A DNA stretch of 64,000 bases, taken from positions 3,658,001 to 3,722,000 of the forward strand of contig NZ_CP150300.1 in NCBI RefSeq assembly GCF_037991315.1. The letters are read 5' to 3'. This stretch comes from Paenibacillus sp. FSL H8-0079. GTDB lineage: Bacteria; Bacillota; Bacilli; Paenibacillales; Paenibacillaceae. Below the pieces are notes generated by a model, which was not told the DNA's origin, did no database searches, and saw nothing but the letters and a program-made list of their open reading frames with translations. Below are positions 9,294 through 18,018 of the stretch, one piece after another; within the stretch, counting starts at the first letter, position 1, and the number at the start of each line of letters is the position of its first letter. A program made the translations under genes and the position numbers.

Positions 9294-10271
9294 TTACATT
9301 CTGCGACCACACGAAGCTGAGTACAGCTCGTACCACTCATATCGGGTTAGCTCAATCTTAGTCGCGTCACGGCAGGCCAGAATCCGCTCTGGTCGAATTG
9401 AACCAATCACGGGCTGAATACCTGCTGGATGCTTCATTAACCAAGCCAGTACAATAGACTCCGGTGTCACCCCACGCTCCTTGGCCATTCGATCAACCAA
9501 TTGAGCCGTATGGTCAATTTCAGGACGCTGTCCCTCAACTACCCTGCCAGTAAATCGCCCCTGAGCAAGGGGACCCCAGGCTTGCAATTGAATATGCTCT
9601 GCCTGACAATATTCCATCGTGCCATAAGGAAACACGTTGTCTCTGGCTTGGGGTCGATTCACCGTCACACCAGCTTCTACGAACCCAATCTTGTCCAGAC
9701 TCATCTCCAACTGATTCACAATCAGAGGCACTTTACTATGGAGCTGAAGAAGACGAATCTGTTCAGAGCCCATGTTGGACACACCAAAATGGCGCACTTT
9801 ACCAGAATGATGCAGCTCAGCCAGTGCTTCCCTAATCTCTTGTGGATGGGCGAGCGGATCAGGACGGTGTAGCAGTAAAATATCCAGATAATCGACGCCG
9901 AGCCGTTCCAAAATCCCGTCCACACTCGCCAGGATATGTGCACCTGAGGTGTCATAACGCTGAGGTCCTTCATCATCACCTACAAGGCGTATACCACACT
10001 TCGACTGTATAATGATCTGTTCACGCAAACCAGGAGTTTCAGATAAAACTCGCCCCAAGACATGCTCTGCCTTACCTCGTGTGTATATATCCGCCAGATC
10101 AAAATGATTAATGCCTATTTCGATAGCTGCTTCTACCGCTCGATGACCTTCCACAACAAGATCTGAAGTAATGGGAAGACCATCCCATTCACCCCCGAAT
10201 CGCATACAGCCAAGAACCATTCGACTTGCGGGAATCTGGTGGTGATGCAAGGGAAGTTGTGCGTATGACAT
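9294..10271 (-). CDS. Aldo/keto reductase, YdhF-like
   Basis: A 325-residue NADPH-dependent aldo/keto reductase of the type that reduces carbonyl compounds. The tetrad is visible in order: Asp and Tyr in FDLADIYTRG, Lys in IIQSKCG, and His in LLHRPDP. The C-terminal I-x-P-V-I-G-S-I-R-P segment matches the NADPH-binding loop of the family. The ATG at 10271 is preceded by GAGGTGA at 8 bp; an upstream in-frame ATG at 10307 has no such site. It is divergent from the cytochrome P450 gene. Physiological substrate is unknown. Confidence 0.9.
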   Translation of the reverse strand: MSYAQLPLHHHQIPASRMVLGCMRFGGEWDGLPITSDLVVEGHRAVEAAIEIGINHFDLADIYTRGKAEHVLGRVLSETPGLREQIIIQSKCGIRLVGDDEGPQRYDTSGAHILASVDGILERLGVDYLDILLLHRPDPLAHPQEIREALAELHHSGKVRHFGVSNMGSEQIRLLQLHSKVPLIVNQLEMSLDKIGFVEAGVTVNRPQARDNVFPYGTMEYCQAEHIQLQAWGPLAQGRFTGRVVEGQRPEIDHTAQLVDRMAKERGVTPESIVLAWLMKHPAGIQPVIGSIRPERILACRDATKIELTRYEWYELYSASCGRRM

Positions 10272-10404
10272 ATCAGCATTCACCTCATTTTCATTTTTAC
10301 AAAGCACAATGACCGATTCTCTCTACATGTCTTCTTCTAACTTCCTCTATTTTCCTGCTCTATCATCCATATGAAGCAAAAACAAGGTTTCAAAAGCTTG
10401 TCTA

Positions 10405-10432
10405 TTGAATATATAGAGGGTGCAGGTATTAT
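10405..10432 (+). promoter_or_regulatory. Candidate sigma-A promoter for the P450 gene
   Basis: TTGAAT (10405-10410), 16 bases, TATTAT (10427-10432), about 28 bp before the start codon. This is a pattern match only. Confidence 0.4.
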
Positions 10433-10459
10433 GCAGGAATATGAGAGGAGATTTTGCAT

Positions 10460-11659
10460 TTGAACCCGAATGAACCCAACGAGTCCTCAAAGCCAGCGTT
10501 TTTCACGAAAGAATTCACGCATAACCCTTACCCCGTGTATGAAAAGTTAAGAAAAGAGGAGCCTGTTTTCAGAGTCATGTTTCCTCACGGCGAGTTTGGC
10601 TGGATCATTACCCGATACGAGGATGCAGTCCAGATCCTGAAAGATCCTCGCTTCACTAAGGATATCGCCAAACGTTATGGACCTGAAAATCAAAGTATCT
10701 TTGTCAATAACATGCTGTTCTCCGATCCACCAGATCATCGCCGTCTGCGCGGACTTGTACAGAAAGCGTTCACCCCTAAGTTGATTGCAGACATGAGAAG
10801 CCATATTCAAGAAATCGCGGATGATCTACTGGACAACCTTGCGTCCCAAGAGAAAATGAATCTGATCGACGACTTTGCTTTTCCATTGCCGATCATCGTT
10901 ATTAGTGAGATCCTCGGCGTGCCGCTGGAAGATCAGGACAAGTTCCGTATGTGGTCCAATTCCATCATTGATGCATCCAGCTCGGAACACGCCGAGATGT
11001 TTGAACAGCATGCCAGGGAATTCACCGAATACCTGAATGCCTGGTTCGCCAAAGTACGCAAAGATCCGGGGAACGACCTGATCAGTCAGCTCGTAACAGC
11101 AGAAGATTCCGGGCAACAACTGTCTGAAAATGAATTGCTTGGCGTAGTCTCCTTGTTAATCATCGCGGGCCACGAAACGACGGTTAATCTCATCGGCAAT
11201 GGAATCCTTGCCCTGCTGGAGCATCCGGAGCAACGCGAACTGCTCATTAAGCAGCCCGAGCTTATTCACAAGGCCATTGAAGAGATGCTGCGCTACAATG
11301 GACCGGTGGAGTTCAGTACATCTCGATGGGCTCTGGAAGATATCGAATTCCGTGGACAGCATATCGCTCAAGGTGAACTTGTCATCGTTGCGCTTGATTC
11401 GGCTAATCGGGACGAACAGCAGTTCAAGGATGCTGATGTCTTTGACATTACCCGCGAGAAGAGTTCACATCTGGCCTTTGGCACAGGTATTCACCTCTGC
11501 CTCGGAGCACCGCTTGCACGTCTGGAAGGCGAGATAGCAGTCAGTACGCTTCTGAATCGTTTTCCGAATATGCAACTACAGACTGACGTGAATGAACTTG
11601 AATGGAGACCCGGCATGATTGTTCGTGGTGTCAAGGAGATCCCGGTTCAGCTTAAGTAA
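10460..11659 (+). CDS. Cytochrome P450, CYP107-like class I bacterial type
   Basis: A soluble P450 of about 399 residues. The heme loop FGTGIHLCLG carries the cysteine ligand near residue 347, the I-helix oxygen-activation motif AGHETT is near residue 235, and the K-helix ExxR is in EEMLRYN. There is no membrane anchor or fused reductase, so it needs separate ferredoxin/flavodoxin partners, none of which is encoded nearby. Two TTG codons could start it: 10454 is only 3 bp after GAGAGGAG, 10460 is 9 bp after it and is preferred. The substrate pocket gives no clear specificity; similarity to CYP107 members is by overall look. Followed after 46 bp by a small membrane protein gene that may be co-transcribed. 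Confidence 0.9.
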   Translation: MNPNEPNESSKPAFFTKEFTHNPYPVYEKLRKEEPVFRVMFPHGEFGWIITRYEDAVQILKDPRFTKDIAKRYGPENQSIFVNNMLFSDPPDHRRLRGLVQKAFTPKLIADMRSHIQEIADDLLDNLASQEKMNLIDDFAFPLPIIVISEILGVPLEDQDKFRMWSNSIIDASSSEHAEMFEQHAREFTEYLNAWFAKVRKDPGNDLISQLVTAEDSGQQLSENELLGVVSLLIIAGHETTVNLIGNGILALLEHPEQRELLIKQPELIHKAIEEMLRYNGPVEFSTSRWALEDIEFRGQHIAQGELVIVALDSANRDEQQFKDADVFDITREKSSHLAFGTGIHLCLGAPLARLEGEIAVSTLLNRFPNMQLQTDVNELEWRPGMIVRGVKEIPVQLK

Positions 11660-11705
11660 TGGAAATGGCTAAATATGAATCAATGAAAGTGAGGCACATG
11701 ACATC

Positions 11706-12047
11706 ATGGAAATGAACACCTTGGTATGGATCGTTTTACTGCTTCTGATCCTTGTGTTACTAGTCAGAGTCACCAGCCTGCAACGCCAATTGAATGAATT
11801 GAAAAGAGATGTCGAACGTCTGGAGAACGGCTCAACCGCAAGCACACGCTCCGACTTCAATTACACCTTGTCGCCGAAGGAAGCATCCCCTTCCCACACA
11901 AGCCAACCAACCGCAACGGATCTGGATCAGGAGCTGCTTGCACTTATACAACAAGGGAAAAAAATTATGGCAATCAAACGACTGCGCGAAGCCAAAGGTC
12001 TTTCGTTAAAGGAAGCCAAAGACTATGTTGATTCCCTAGATCGGTAA
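11706..12047 (+). CDS. Membrane-anchored protein with L7/L12 C-terminal-like domain
   Basis: A 113-residue protein. Residues 5-22 form one transmembrane helix, 24-42 a short coiled coil, then a low-complexity linker. Residues about 84-112 (KIMAIKRLREAKG then LSLKEAKDYVDSL) match the helical core of the ribosomal protein L7/L12 C-terminal domain. In L7/L12 this domain contacts translation factors, but here it is membrane-tethered and lacks the dimerisation part, so the function is unknown. The start ATG lies downstream of GTGAGG. Confidence 0.8.
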   Translation: MEMNTLVWIVLLLLILVLLVRVTSLQRQLNELKRDVERLENGSTASTRSDFNYTLSPKEASPSHTSQPTATDLDQELLALIQQGKKIMAIKRLREAKGLSLKEAKDYVDSLDR

Positions 12048-12061
12048 TATACAACTCACAT

Positions 12062-12140
12062 AACTCTCGGGTAAGGTACTCCAGACTTTCGGCTGTTAAC
12101 ACAGACGCAGTAGAAAGTATGGAATCTTCGTCCGAGAGTT
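12062..12140 (+). terminator. Long-range inverted repeat, possible terminator or structured RNA
   Basis: AACTCTCGG (12062-12070) pairs with CCGAGAGTT (12132-12140), followed by TTACTTTT. A second internal pair ACTTTC (12085-12090) and GAAAGT (12113-12118) would form a branched stem. It sits between the L7/L12-like gene and the ArsR gene. Confidence 0.35.
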
Positions 12141-12167
12141 TACTTTTCTAACGACATATGCTAGTGT

Positions 12168-12189
12168 TATTTCTATATTACTAGAAATA
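12168..12189. promoter_or_regulatory. ArsR operator site 1
   Basis: Perfect inverted repeat TATTTCTA-N6-TAGAAATA, 25 bp before the ArsR start. The same arms with the same spacing recur at 12517, and a degenerate copy at 12681, so this is very likely the binding site of the ArsR protein encoded here (autoregulation). Confidence 0.75.
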
Positions 12190-12214
12190 AGAAATAAAGA
12201 CGAAAGGACAGAAC

Positions 12215-12502
12215 ATGATGCAAACAAACTCGAATGAACTTGAACAAGTCGTCAAAATTCATAAAGCACTGGGTGAACAAACACGCTACAAAATCATTCA
12301 GATTCTATCGGGCGAAAGCAACCTGTGTCCTGCCGATTTGGAGAGCCGCCTTGTTACCGTTGCCCTATCGACTCTGTCTCATCACCTGAAACAGTTGTAC
12401 GATTGCGGACTGCTCACATCGCAGAAGAAAGGTACGTATATCTACTACAGCCTGAACACGGAGACTGCACAAAAGTTTGTTCCCTATCTTTTAAATAAAT
12501 AA
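12215..12502 (+). CDS. ArsR-family transcriptional regulator
   Basis: A 95-residue winged-helix protein. The recognition region is VALSTLSHHLKQLYDCGLL and the wing KKGTYIYYSL. Cysteines C38 and C68 are present but the classical ELCVCD metal motif is absent, so the signal is probably not a soft metal, or it uses another site. AAAGGA lies 6 bp before the first of two adjacent ATG codons. It lies upstream of and parallel to an MFS exporter, and identical palindromes flank it, so it probably represses itself and the exporter. Confidence 0.9.
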   Translation: MMQTNSNELEQVVKIHKALGEQTRYKIIQILSGESNLCPADLESRLVTVALSTLSHHLKQLYDCGLLTSQKKGTYIYYSLNTETAQKFVPYLLNK

Positions 12503-12516
12503 AAAAATTTGAATTA

Positions 12517-12538
12517 TATTTCTATATAATTAGAAATA
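12517..12538. promoter_or_regulatory. ArsR operator site 2
   Basis: Second perfect TATTTCTA-N6-TAGAAATA repeat, 15 bp after the ArsR stop. The six-base centre reads TATAAT, so the site may overlap a -10 box for the downstream exporter. Confidence 0.75.
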
Positions 12539-12680
12539 TAGAAACAACGCACGATATTTATTAGTAAAACTAGGTCACCTAAGTTTACGCTTATACCAAT
12601 ATTAATTATTTCGGTTGTAACATTACTATTCTCGCGCAGATGGTTGCATTCACAGCATTCATATTTTGTTCTCTTGTCTT

Positions 12681-12702
12681 TATTTCTATATTTCGAAAAA
12701 TA
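12681..12702. promoter_or_regulatory. ArsR operator site 3, degenerate
   Basis: TATTTCTA-N6-GAAAAATA: the left arm is identical to sites 1 and 2, the right arm matches 6 of 8. It ends 33 bp before the MFS start. Confidence 0.55.
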
Positions 12703-12735
12703 TAATAATTATAATCCGAAAGAGGTTATGTCTCC

Positions 12736-13920
12736 ATGTCTTCTACGCTCAAAATCTATGTGCTTGCCTTGGTCAGCTTCCTTGTAGGAACGTCCGAATA
12801 TGTCATTGCCGGCATTTTGGATCGTATTGCAGATACCATGAATATTTCTTTGATTGCTGCCGGACAGCTCATTACGATTTTTTCGCTCGTATATGCGCTC
12901 GGTACACCTATCATTATTGCACTGACTTCGCGCTGGGACCGTCGCAAGCTATTGCTATACTTCCTCGGTCTATTCGTTGTGGCTAATGTTCTTGCCTACC
13001 TGTTGCCGGGTTATGGACTGTTCGTCGCAGCACGTGTCTTGATGGCTTTGGGCGCGGGCGTTGTTGTTGTCACAGCATTAACGGTTGCTTCCCAAATAGC
13101 CGCTGAGGGCAAACAAGCTAGCGCAATCGCCACAGTAATCACTGGTTTTACGGCTTCTTTGATTGTTGGCGTTCCGCTCGGAAGGCTTGTGGCTGCATCT
13201 TGGGATTGGAAGCTTGTTTTTGCCGGCATAGCCGTTCTTGGCGTTCTCGCCATGTTAGTGATCGCGGCTACCATTCCGCCTTCCAAAGCAGAAGCACCTG
13301 TTCCACTGAAGAAACAACTGTCTTTGCTCAAACAGCCACGAATTGTTTGGGCACTGCTGGTGACATTTTTCTGGTTAGGTGGGTATTCCATTGCCTACAC
13401 GTATATCTCACCTTATCTCGTAACCGTTGCAGGAATGAGCGAAGCACTGCTCAGTTCAGCTTTACTCGCATTTGGCATAGCAAGTCTGATCGGTTCAAAA
13501 GTTGGAGGCTTCAGTGCGGATAGATTGGGTGTCAAACGTACGCTGATCACGGGCATGACACTGCATATCGCGAGTCTGGTCCTGCTGAATATAACGGCAA
13601 GCTCTCATCTGGCTATCTTCCTTGTTCTGATTTTGTGGTCTTTTGCAGCGTGGTCCTCAGGTCCAACTCAGCAATATAACCTTGTCACCATGGCTCCGGA
13701 ATCCTCAGGCATTATGCTTAGTCTGAACAGTTCAGTGATGCAACTAGCGATGGCTGCCGGAGCAGGCATTGGGGGAATCGCGGTCAGCAGCATTTCATTG
13801 TCATCCATTACCTGGATTGGAGCTATCGGGGTCGCTGTTGCCATCATCATCGTTATAGGCTCGTATCGTTCAGCATCTGTGAAAAGTACACAAACCGAGA
13901 AATCGCACAACGCTGTTTGA
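12736..13920 (+). CDS. MFS transporter, DHA1-type (AraJ/YdhP-like) exporter
   Basis: A 394-residue protein with about 12 hydrophobic helices. The first helix region GTSEYVIAG is typical of the AraJ/YdhP/NepI-like drug:H+ antiporter subgroup, and the loop 2-3 motif appears as SRWDRRK. It probably exports a toxic compound or sugar. AAAGAGGT lies about 10 bp before the ATG. It stands 233 bp after the ArsR gene, with two copies of the ArsR palindrome in between, so ligand-induced derepression is likely. It ends before a strong terminator. Confidence 0.88.
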   Translation: MSSTLKIYVLALVSFLVGTSEYVIAGILDRIADTMNISLIAAGQLITIFSLVYALGTPIIIALTSRWDRRKLLLYFLGLFVVANVLAYLLPGYGLFVAARVLMALGAGVVVVTALTVASQIAAEGKQASAIATVITGFTASLIVGVPLGRLVAASWDWKLVFAGIAVLGVLAMLVIAATIPPSKAEAPVPLKKQLSLLKQPRIVWALLVTFFWLGGYSIAYTYISPYLVTVAGMSEALLSSALLAFGIASLIGSKVGGFSADRLGVKRTLITGMTLHIASLVLLNITASSHLAIFLVLILWSFAAWSSGPTQQYNLVTMAPESSGIMLSLNSSVMQLAMAAGAGIGGIAVSSISLSSITWIGAIGVAVAIIIVIGSYRSASVKSTQTEKSHNAV

Positions 13921-13949
13921 TATGAGTTCGTTGTACAAAAGACAAACAA

Positions 13950-13986
13950 AAAGAGAGGCACTGTACGTATACAGTGACCTCTCTTT
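13950..13986. terminator. Bidirectional terminator
   Basis: AAAGAGAGG-CACTGTA pairs with TACAGTG-A-CCTCTCTTT with one bulged base and a two-base centre. It separates the convergent MFS and SDR genes. Confidence 0.85.
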
Positions 13987-14027
13987 AATCATTTTAACGG
14001 CTATTCTTTTACAGATAAGGAGAACTC

Positions 14028-14783
14028 TTATTGGGCTGTAACTGCTCCATCGATCGGATATACTGCACCATTGATATATGGCGCTTCATCTCCCAGAAGG
14101 AAGGAAACGAGGTTCGCGATCTCTTCCGGTCTGCCGAGACGTCCAGATGGAATGCTGTCAACGGTTGCTTTGAACACTTCAGGGTTGTCTTTACCGAACT
14201 GAACAACCATCGGTGTCTCAATTGTACCTGGCGCAATCGCATTTACACGAATGTTGTCCTTGCCGTATTCAATTGCAGCTGTGCGGGTCAAGCCCACCAC
14301 GCCATGTTTGGTTGCAGCGTAAGGTGCAACTGCAGGTACACCAACAATACCGGCTGTGGAAGCCGTGTTGAGAATGGAACCTCCGCCGGTTTTGAGCATT
14401 TCCGTAATCACATACTTCAACCCGTAGAATACACTTCTCAGGTTAATATCAATAATCTGGTCAAACTGCTCGATTGTATGTTCGATCAACTTGATCCCAG
14501 GACCTGCAATACCTGCATTATTAAAGAACATGTCGATTCGTCCGAACTCTTCGACTGCTTTTTTCACGTAATTCTCAACTTCAGGTGCTTTACTCACATC
14601 TGCTTGTACAAAAATGGCTTTACTTCCCAGCTTCTCAATCTGCTTAACCGTTTCAAGACCTGTCTCTTCGACAAGATCCACGACGACAATGGATGCACCC
14701 TTCTCAGCCAGCTTCAATGCTGCTGCTTGGCCCAATCCACTTCCTGCTCCAGTAATAATGGCTACTTTTCCTGCGTGACTCAT
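14028..14783 (-). CDS. Short-chain dehydrogenase/reductase (SDR)
   Basis: A 251-residue classical SDR: cofactor motif TGAGSGLG near the N-terminus, D-L-V after beta2 suggesting NAD(H) preference, NNAG near 90, catalytic Ser in STAG, Y-A-A-T-K near 155-159, and the C-terminal INGAVYPIDG of the FabG-like group. GGAGGAG lies 6 bp before the ATG at 14783; an in-frame ATG at 14798 overlaps that site and is unlikely. Substrate is unknown; annotations such as 3-oxoacyl-ACP reductase or glucose dehydrogenase would be guesses. It is a single-gene unit convergent with the MFS exporter. Confidence 0.9.
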   Translation of the reverse strand: MSHAGKVAIITGAGSGLGQAAALKLAEKGASIVVVDLVEETGLETVKQIEKLGSKAIFVQADVSKAPEVENYVKKAVEEFGRIDMFFNNAGIAGPGIKLIEHTIEQFDQIIDINLRSVFYGLKYVITEMLKTGGGSILNTASTAGIVGVPAVAPYAATKHGVVGLTRTAAIEYGKDNIRVNAIAPGTIETPMVVQFGKDNPEVFKATVDSIPSGRLGRPEEIANLVSFLLGDEAPYINGAVYPIDGAVTAQ

Positions 14784-15108
14784 GTTGATCTCCTCCATGT
14801 GTGTGTGTCATCTTGTGATTGGATCGATGAATACGATATGAAACGTCGTACATGTGATAATGCATTATGTAGGTCAAAAATGGCATAAAACCTTCCTGAC
14901 TTTACCTATTTTAATAGAATTTCGACATAAAAACAATTCATATAATATGGATTCATACTATATCATATGTCACACATTCAGTAGTAAGTTGGAGGAACAG
15001 ACAACTCTAATGACCTCTGCCTGCCCCTCCTTTGGATGATAGACGCTATTTACGTCAATTTTCTTAACAAATTCAAACGGTATATTTTCCGCTTATCGAA
15101 ACGCTCGC
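14784..15108. other. Intergenic region between SDR and poxB
   Basis: An AT-rich stretch (about 14870-14970) with no convincing gene. It should contain the SDR promoter and the end of the poxB transcript. I saw no strong hairpin with a T run and no recognisable operator. Confidence 0.5.
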
Positions 15109-16836
15109 CTATCTTAGCAAATTGGTTTTGGCCAATTCAATAATCTCGTCCCCGCGTCCATTCAGCACGGCTTTCATCATCCATAGGGTGAATCCTTCCG
15201 CCTGTTTGATATCAATCTTCGGAGGTAAGGACAATTCCTGACGATTCACCACCACGTCAATCAACACAGGACCATCATGCTGAAGCGCACGCTGCACAGC
15301 TCCTTCCAGTTCATCCGGATCCTCAACCCGAATACCTTCCATGCCCATGGCTTGAGCAACCATCGCAAAGTTGGGATTGACAAGCTCTGTTCCCGACTCC
15401 AGGAATCCGGCAGCTTTCATCTCCAGCTCAACAAAACCGAGTGCTCCGTTATTAAACACCACAACTTTAATCGGGAGATTATGCTGTTTCAATGTCAACA
15501 GATCACCCATCAGCATCGTAATACCGCCATCACCCGACAAAGAGATGACTTGTCTGCCCCGATCAGCGACTTGGGCGCCAATTGCCTGTGGCAGAGCATT
15601 CGCCATCGTTCCATGACTGAATGAGCCGAGCAGCCTGCGATTGCGACTCATCTCGATATAACGGGCCGCCCATACTGTCGGAGTACCGACATCACAGGTG
15701 AAGATTGCATTTTCAGCTGCAGCATCACTAATAATCTTGGTTAGGTACTGCGGATGAATCGGCTTTTTACCCGGTTTTCCAACGGCCAGCTCGTCGAGAT
15801 CTTTGCGTACTTTCACATAACGATCGACACTTTTACGCAGATGTTTGTCACTGTGTTCTTCTGTTAGATAAGGAAGCAAAGTTTCAATGGTCGCTTTTAC
15901 GTCCCCACATACGCCGTAATCCAGCTTCGTGCGCCGACCCAGATGGGAAGATTGAATGTCAACCTGAAGTACAGTGGCATCTTCGGGATAGAATTGACGA
16001 TATGGGAAATCCGTTCCCAGCATCAGCAGTACATCACAGTCCATCATGGCATGATAACCGGATGAATACCCAATTAGACCCGTAAGGCCCACGGAATAGG
16101 GGTTGTCATACTCCAAATATTCCTTGCCTCGTAGCGCAATAACCATCGGGGATTTCAAGCGATCACAGAGCTGCATAAGGGGTTCCCGAGCGCCCGCGCA
16201 GCCTGCACCGCACAATAACGTAATTTTTTTGCCTTGATTCAGATACTCCGCCAGTTTCACGAGTTCTGGCTCAGAAGGATGTACCACGGGATTGGTTGCA
16301 TGATACACATGCTCAGGCACAGGCAGATCCGCTGCTTCAAGTCCTGCTACATCCCCCGGCAATACAACGACAGACACACCTGAACGTGCGACTGCTGTCT
16401 GGATGGCCATCGTGAGGGAACGCGGCATCTGTTTTGCTGTCGTAATGACTTCACAATAATGACTACATTCCTGGAACAGATATTCCGGATGTGTCGCCTG
16501 AAAATATTCACTGCCAATCTCGTCACTTGGGATATGTGCAGCGATAGCGAGTACAGGAACACGATTGCGATGACAGTCGTACAGACCGTTAATCAGATGC
16601 ATGTTACCAGGACCACTGCTACCTGCGCAGACAGCGATACTTCCACTGACCTCAGCGTCTGCCCCAGCAGCAAATGCCGCCACTTCTTCATGTCGTACAT
16701 GAATCCACTCGATCTTGCCCGAACGACGGATGGAGTCAAGTACCGCATTCAAGGAGTCTCCAACAATGCCATATATGCGTTTGATGCCAGCGTTCAATAA
16801 GGATTCAACCAGAAGGTCCGCGACTGTTTTTTTCAT
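15109..16836 (-). CDS. poxB: Pyruvate oxidase / pyruvate:quinone oxidoreductase (YdaP-like)
   Basis: A 575-residue thiamine-diphosphate, FAD-dependent enzyme, the usual length for PoxB/YdaP. The catalytic Glu is in R-H-E50-E, the glycine-rich segment SSGPGNMHLINGLYD follows, and the ThDP motif runs from GDGG to VVFNNGALG in the last third. It decarboxylates pyruvate to acetate and passes electrons to FAD and then to quinone or oxygen at the membrane surface. AAAGGAGA lies about 10 bp before the ATG. It stands alone between the two SDR genes. Other acetolactate-synthase-like enzymes share the fold, but the N-terminal GIVGDSLN and RHEEVAAFAAGA segments fit PoxB best. Confidence 0.9.
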   Translation of the reverse strand: MKKTVADLLVESLLNAGIKRIYGIVGDSLNAVLDSIRRSGKIEWIHVRHEEVAAFAAGADAEVSGSIAVCAGSSGPGNMHLINGLYDCHRNRVPVLAIAAHIPSDEIGSEYFQATHPEYLFQECSHYCEVITTAKQMPRSLTMAIQTAVARSGVSVVVLPGDVAGLEAADLPVPEHVYHATNPVVHPSEPELVKLAEYLNQGKKITLLCGAGCAGAREPLMQLCDRLKSPMVIALRGKEYLEYDNPYSVGLTGLIGYSSGYHAMMDCDVLLMLGTDFPYRQFYPEDATVLQVDIQSSHLGRRTKLDYGVCGDVKATIETLLPYLTEEHSDKHLRKSVDRYVKVRKDLDELAVGKPGKKPIHPQYLTKIISDAAAENAIFTCDVGTPTVWAARYIEMSRNRRLLGSFSHGTMANALPQAIGAQVADRGRQVISLSGDGGITMLMGDLLTLKQHNLPIKVVVFNNGALGFVELEMKAAGFLESGTELVNPNFAMVAQAMGMEGIRVEDPDELEGAVQRALQHDGPVLIDVVVNRQELSLPPKIDIKQAEGFTLWMMKAVLNGRGDEIIELAKTNLLR

Positions 16837-17008
16837 AAGTAATGGGTCTCCTTTAATTGCTCATTTTGATTATGTTTCCACTCTGGTAATATACCTATTC
16901 TTATACCCCAATCTTCTGAAATCCGAACCAAATCATATGTATCTCTGGATATATGAAACGAAAAACCTGCCCCTTAAACCGTTATTTCAGGGTTAGCAAA
17001 ATGCCAAA

Positions 17009-17037
17009 AAATCCGCTTGTCGAATGACAAACGGATT
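17009..17037 (-). terminator. Terminator of the second SDR gene
   Basis: AATCCG-x-TTGTC pairs with GACAA-x-CGGATT, with a four-base loop, and is followed on the minus strand by a T run. It lies 55 bp after the SDR stop at 17093. Confidence 0.75.
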
Positions 17038-17092
17038 ACGGTTAAGCTAAATTTATTCATATTTCATGTGGATTCCTGAATCCAAAGAGTAA

Positions 17093-17854
17093 CTAGATGG
17101 CAGGCATCACATTGCCACCACTTACTGGGATATAGGCACCCGTAATAAATGAGGACAGGTCCGACGTCAGAAAAGCCACCGCATTGGCGATTTCCTGATC
17201 CTCACCCCTGCGCTTCAGCGGCACGGTACGCGTATATGCCTCATCATGTCCGGGCTCATTGGAGCGATCACGTTCACTAATCGTCCATCCAGGTGCAACC
17301 TGGTTCACGGTAATTTGATACTCGCCAACCTCCTTGGCAAGCACCCGATATACACCATCCATTCCACGCTTACCAGCGGTGTAGGCTGATTGGTGAGCGA
17401 AATTTTGCATCGCACATTCTGTATTGATACCAATAAAGCGACCGGATCTGACGTTTTGCATATGCGGTATGAAAGCTTTGGCAAGATATACACTCTGCAT
17501 GACACAGGATTCGAACTGGCTCAAATAATCTTCAGGCGACTGCTCCAACACCGTGGTCCATTCATACTGAATGACTGCATTGGCAACAACAATATCCACT
17601 CCGCCGAGGACAGACTGGATTTCATCACGCATCCGGAATGCCGTATCTTGCTTCGTAATATCTCCCTGTACAATGACGGCCTGACGACCCAGTGCCTCAA
17701 TCTCACCCTGAAGCTCCCGAGCCTTGGTATCATTATTTATGTAATGTAGAGCCAGATTGGCGCCACAGGCTGCCAACGTGCGGGCGATCACTCTCCCTAG
17801 TTGACCGGTTGCACCTGTAACCAGAGCGGTTTTTCCTGTGAGATCCAATTGCAT
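17093..17854 (-). CDS. Short-chain dehydrogenase/reductase (SDR)
   Basis: A 253-residue SDR. Cofactor motif TGATGQLG (12-19 region), the usual NNAG is replaced by V-A-N-A, and the catalytic motif is Y-T-A-G-K. The C-terminus ITGAYIPVSGG fits the FabG-like group. It is paralogous to, but clearly different from, the SDR at 14028. Substrate is unknown. A palindrome of the LacI/CcpA type lies 34 bp upstream of the start, which hints at carbohydrate-linked control. Confidence 0.88.
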   Translation of the reverse strand: MQLDLTGKTALVTGATGQLGRVIARTLAACGANLALHYINNDTKARELQGEIEALGRQAVIVQGDITKQDTAFRMRDEIQSVLGGVDIVVANAVIQYEWTTVLEQSPEDYLSQFESCVMQSVYLAKAFIPHMQNVRSGRFIGINTECAMQNFAHQSAYTAGKRGMDGVYRVLAKEVGEYQITVNQVAPGWTISERDRSNEPGHDEAYTRTVPLKRRGEDQEIANAVAFLTSDLSSFITGAYIPVSGGNVMPAI

Positions 17855-17887
17855 AACAGCGAAAACCTCCTTGATTTCATTTAAATC

Positions 17888-17899
17888 GAAAACGATTTC
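17888..17899. promoter_or_regulatory. LacI/CcpA-type palindrome upstream of SDR
   Basis: GAAAACGATTTC is a near-perfect palindrome around a central CG, typical of LacI-family operators including cre. It is 34 bp upstream of the SDR start. Confidence 0.45.
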
Positions 17900-17958
17900 G
17901 TGATTGTGCGTTTTTCAGCACGAATTAACTTCATCCAGAGGGATACACAGTATTAGGG

Positions 17959-17986
17959 ATATACAGCATTGTTCAATGCTGTATAT
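17959..17986. repeat. 12-bp perfect inverted repeat
   Basis: ATATACAGCATT and AATGCTGTATAT around a four-base GTTC centre. There is no T run on either side, so it may be an operator or a 3' mRNA structure for the Dabb gene rather than a simple terminator. Confidence 0.6.
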
Positions 17987-18018
17987 ATTAATTCAACTTG
18001 ATTCCCTATATGTGGCGA

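Noticed and set aside
14031..14888. Open frame of 285 codons opposite the SDR gene
   Set aside because: Antisense to a clear SDR; composition is Cys/Asn-rich and unlike a protein, with no ribosome binding site.
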